Shown here piece by piece: positions 7,675 to 8,699 of a stretch of 8,699 nucleotides of DNA; position 1 is the first letter of the stretch; every line of letters starts with the position of its first letter. Below the pieces are notes generated by a model, which was not told the origin of the DNA, did not search any database, and saw nothing but the letters and a program-made list of their open reading frames with translations. The stretch comes from Actinomycetota bacterium. Its GTDB lineage: Bacteria; Actinomycetota; Thermoleophilia; Solirubrobacterales; 70-9. The stretch is taken from NCBI GenBank assembly GCA_005884985.1, contig VAYK01000115.1, positions 1-8,699 on the forward strand, in the 5' to 3' direction. The position numbers and the translations under genes were made by a program.

Positions 7675-7885
7675 GCGTCCCCTTCCTAGATCGGCGGAGT
7701 CCCACGCGCCATGAGCTGCCGGAGGAGGCTTCATACGGCCGTGGAGACGCGAATACGCCGGGACGCGCACCGCCGCAACGGGACGCACAGGCCCGGCTGC
7801 CCCCACATCAGCGACGAAGGGCGGGCCCCAGGGCCCGCCCTTCGCAACTTCTGACGGCTGTGTCAGATGCAAGGTACTGTGAGGC
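7675..7885 (-). other. Intergenic region between pilA and the PilX-like gene
   Basis: Besides the hairpin at 7815-7844, this 211-bp stretch contains no gene I can support. The reading frame of the downstream gene stays open back to 7872, but that extension is low-complexity, lacks a ribosome binding site and would bury the export signal. A weak TTGCGG / 17 bp / TATTCG pair (7778-7750) is too degenerate to call a promoter. Just before the next gene AGGAAGGGG (7687-7679) is a good ribosome binding site. Confidence 0.5.
7815..7844 (-). terminator. Strong hairpin after pilA (terminator or attenuator)
   Basis: A perfect inverted repeat, with arms of 14 bases reading CGAAGGGCGGGCCC and its complement, begins about 40 bases past the pilA stop. 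The arms are separated by only 2 bases, so the realistic loop is CCC-plus-GG. There is no U-run on the minus-strand side, so it is not a textbook intrinsic terminator. It may act as a partial terminator or protect the 3' end of pilA mRNA, giving pilin excess over the downstream genes. Confidence 0.6.
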
Positions 7886-8362
7886 CTACGAGCCCCAGTC
7901 GCCGCTCGTCGGACACCCGTCCTTGCCGGGCCCGGTGGGCGGAACGCCCGCGCCGGTCCCGCACCTCAGGGACGTGGTGCCGTTAGCGGCACGCGAGATC
8001 TGGAACAGGTTCCCGTTCGGCGAGGTCGACTTCACCTGAACCGTGTAGGTGTTGTCGGTCGCGGCGGCGGGAAGGGTGAGGTTCGTACCCGCGTTGTTCA
8101 GCGTCGGCTCGATGGTCGTCAGATCGGCCACCGCAACGCCGGTGTACTTACCGTTGTTGTCGGTTGCGAACGTCTCCATCGCCGTCTCAGCCGTCCGTAC
8201 GGACGACTTCGCGTCGGCGTCCTTCGCCTTGTTCCTCTGGTTGAAGAAGGCCGGAATTGCGATCGCGGCCAACAGTCCGAGAATGAGCATGACGACCAGG
8301 AGCTCGACCAGTGTGAAACCGGACTCGTCCCGCGCCATCCCCTGCCGGAGCTTGAGGATCAT
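7886..8362 (-). CDS. pilA: Type IV major pilin PilA (prepilin)
   Basis: Fibre-forming subunit of the type IV pilus, 158 aa. It has a short basic leader of 15 residues ending in Gly. The class III cleavage site follows, SG/FTLVELLVVM, with Phe at mature position 1 and the essential Glu at position 5, then a hydrophobic helix up to IAIPAFFNQ. The mature protein would be 143 aa, a normal size for a T4 pilin. The globular part is rich in Thr, Ala and Asn. Cys134 and Cys150 near the C-terminus could form the disulfide that closes the D-region in many pilins. The start is supported by a strong ribosome binding site. It is the first gene after a c-di-GMP riboswitch and is followed by a strong hairpin, as expected for a subunit made in excess. 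A GspG-like pseudopilin is an alternative, but PilM/N/O argue for T4P. Frame intact. Confidence 0.93.
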   Translation of the reverse strand: MILKLRQGMARDESGFTLVELLVVMLILGLLAAIAIPAFFNQRNKAKDADAKSSVRTAETAMETFATDNNGKYTGVAVADLTTIEPTLNNAGTNLTLPAAATDNTYTVQVKSTSPNGNLFQISRAANGTTSLRCGTGAGVPPTGPGKDGCPTSGDWGS

Positions 8363-8366
8363 TAGT

Positions 8367-8374
8367 CCCTCCTT
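8367..8374 (-). promoter_or_regulatory. Strong ribosome binding site of pilA
   Basis: AAGGAGGG lies 4 bases before the ATG at 8362 on the minus strand and is the strongest Shine-Dalgarno match I found in the window. It fixes the pilA start over the internal Met9 codon and fits a highly expressed fibre subunit. GTCC and GGAC flank it and could form a small stem with the AAGGAG in its loop, so riboswitch control of translation is conceivable. Confidence 0.7.
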
Positions 8375-8432
8375 GGACCCACTACTTTCCCGCCAGAGCC
8401 CGTGAACCGCAAGCCGGCCCGGTGTCTTGTGA

Positions 8433-8523
8433 CCCCGGCGGCAACCCGGCTGACTCCATTTGCAGCGGAGCCCCGTGGCTTTGCGCCCCCACCTCGCGAT
8501 GGGTTTGCCTTTATGCGCCAGGG
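8433..8523 (-). ncRNA. Cyclic-di-GMP class I (GEMM-I) riboswitch aptamer
   Basis: The minus strand carries the hallmarks of the GEMM-I aptamer in order. P1 is an 8-bp helix, CCCTGGCG (8523-8516) with CGCCGGGG (8440-8433). The conserved AAAGGCAAACC follows, then a P2 stem CATC/GGTG capped by a GCGA (GNRA-type) tetraloop. Next come the invariant GCGCAAAGCCACGGG, a P3 stem CTCC/GGAG, and the tetraloop-receptor side AGCCGGGTTGCC. The base aligned with position 20 of the Vibrio Vc2 aptamer is G, which in this family favours c-di-GMP over cGAMP. It lies in the pilA leader, about 70 nt before the start codon. The expression platform is unclear: there is no U-tract, but GCCGCCGG at the 3' side of P1 could pair imperfectly with CCGGGCCGGC just downstream. 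Confidence 0.93.
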
Positions 8524-8544
8524 CGCTGGCACTTACGTCTCCCT

Positions 8545-8572
8545 TAGTCGGTTTCTGGTAGGCAGGCCTTTA
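8545..8572 (-). promoter_or_regulatory. Possible FliA/WhiG (sigma-28 family) promoter for pilA
   Basis: On the minus strand TAAA (8572-8569) is followed after 16 bases by ACCGACTA (8552-8545). The sigma-28 family consensus is TAAA, about 15-16 bases, then GCCGATAA; the second element matches at 5 of 8 positions. A start site 7-8 bases downstream would fall near 8537, just ahead of the riboswitch aptamer that starts at 8523, which is sensible geometry. I see no convincing TTGACA/TATAAT pair here. This is a motif match only, and a housekeeping promoter with a poor consensus remains possible. Confidence 0.3.
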
Positions 8573-8598
8573 GTTCCGTAGGTGGTACATCCGTTTAG

Positions 8599-8634
8599 CT
8601 AGGGCCTGACCCCTAGCTGGGGCGTGACCCCTAG
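8599..8634. repeat. Two abutting 18-bp palindromic repeats
   Basis: The plus strand carries CTAGGGCCTGACCCCTAG (8599-8616) directly followed by CTGGGGCGTGACCCCTAG (8617-8634). The units match at 16 of 18 positions and each is an imperfect palindrome. With flanking bases the first grows into an AGCTAGGG/CCCTAGCT inverted repeat with a 6-nt loop (8597-8618). The second contains the stop codon of the upstream gene. No T-tract follows on either strand, so a classical intrinsic terminator is not supported. The pair may still stop upstream transcription, or be a two-site operator ahead of the pilus promoter. Confidence 0.6.
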
Positions 8635-8699
8635 GTGAGCTCGACCGGAATGATCGTGACGCCGAGCGTTCGTCCGCCGCGGATCAGCCGCACCTCCAA
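8631..8699 (-). CDS. C-terminal end of an upstream gene, product unknown (partial)
   Basis: Only the last 22 codons and a TAG stop are in the window, read on the minus strand from the right edge. They encode a tail ending LIRGGRTLGVTIIPVELT. The alternation of hydrophobic residues around an RGG turn resembles the last two strands of a PDZ domain, as in HtrA/Deg-type proteases (compare the usual VxRxGxxxxxxV pattern), but 22 residues cannot establish this. The frame is open to the edge and codon use is GC-rich like the neighbouring genes. The stop codon lies inside an 18-bp tandem repeat. The gene points the same way as the pilus genes, but about 270 bp holding a riboswitch separate it from pilA, so it is probably a separate transcription unit. 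Confidence 0.5.
   Translation of the reverse strand: MEVRLIRGGRTLGVTIIPVELT

Noticed and set aside
7750..7778. Possible promoter TTGCGG-17-TATTCG ahead of the PilX-like gene
   Set aside because: Spacing is right but both hexamers match consensus at only about half their positions, which is common by chance.
7675..7872. Upstream extension of the PilX-like gene
   Set aside because: It would place about 66 residues of Pro/Ala/Gly-rich sequence before the membrane signal; the ATG at 7674 has a good ribosome binding site.
1..8699. CRISPR arrays, tRNA/rRNA genes, insertion sequences or phage genes
   Set aside because: I saw no regularly spaced repeats, no tRNA-like cloverleaf and no transposase or integrase motifs; the window is filled by the pilus genes.

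Overview
The window is a single type IV pilus (T4P) assembly locus, with every supportable gene on the minus strand, so transcription runs from high to low coordinates. High GC, GTG starts, short or overlapping gene junctions, and a pilMNO set without visible outer-membrane secretin parts suggest a monoderm, high-GC bacterium. My best guess is an actinobacterium of the Thermoleophilia type (Solirubrobacterales/Gaiellales). That placement rests on family resemblance recalled without a database search.

Layout in transcription order: the last 22 codons of an upstream gene (8699-8631); two tandem 18-bp palindromic repeats (8634-8599); a possible FliA/WhiG-type promoter (8572-8545); a cyclic-di-GMP class I (GEMM-I) riboswitch (8523-8433); the major pilin pilA (8362-7886); a strong hairpin (7844-7815); a PilX/GspK-like pilus protein of 480 aa (7674-6232); a PilW-like minor pilin (6231-5665); a PilV-like minor pilin with a large C-terminal beta-rich domain (5668-4197, frame broken near 5050); the prepilin peptidase pilD (4099-3341); pilM (3242-2143, frame broken near 2650-2715); pilN (2139-1348); pilO (1300-416); and a single-TM gene that runs off the window (419-1, frame broken near 296-306).

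Together these encode the pilus fibre (PilA), minor pilins that would prime or tip it, the peptidase that processes all of them, and the inner-membrane alignment complex PilM-PilN-PilO. The motor and platform genes (pilB, pilT, pilC) are not in the window and presumably lie beyond its edges. The riboswitch ahead of pilA implies that the second messenger c-di-GMP sets pilin expression, and perhaps that of the whole operon. The hairpin after pilA probably lets pilin be made in excess of the other components.

Three genes need a one-base correction to read through. Because both halves of each remain protein-like, uncorrected sequencing or assembly indels are the simplest explanation; true inactivation cannot be excluded from the sequence alone.
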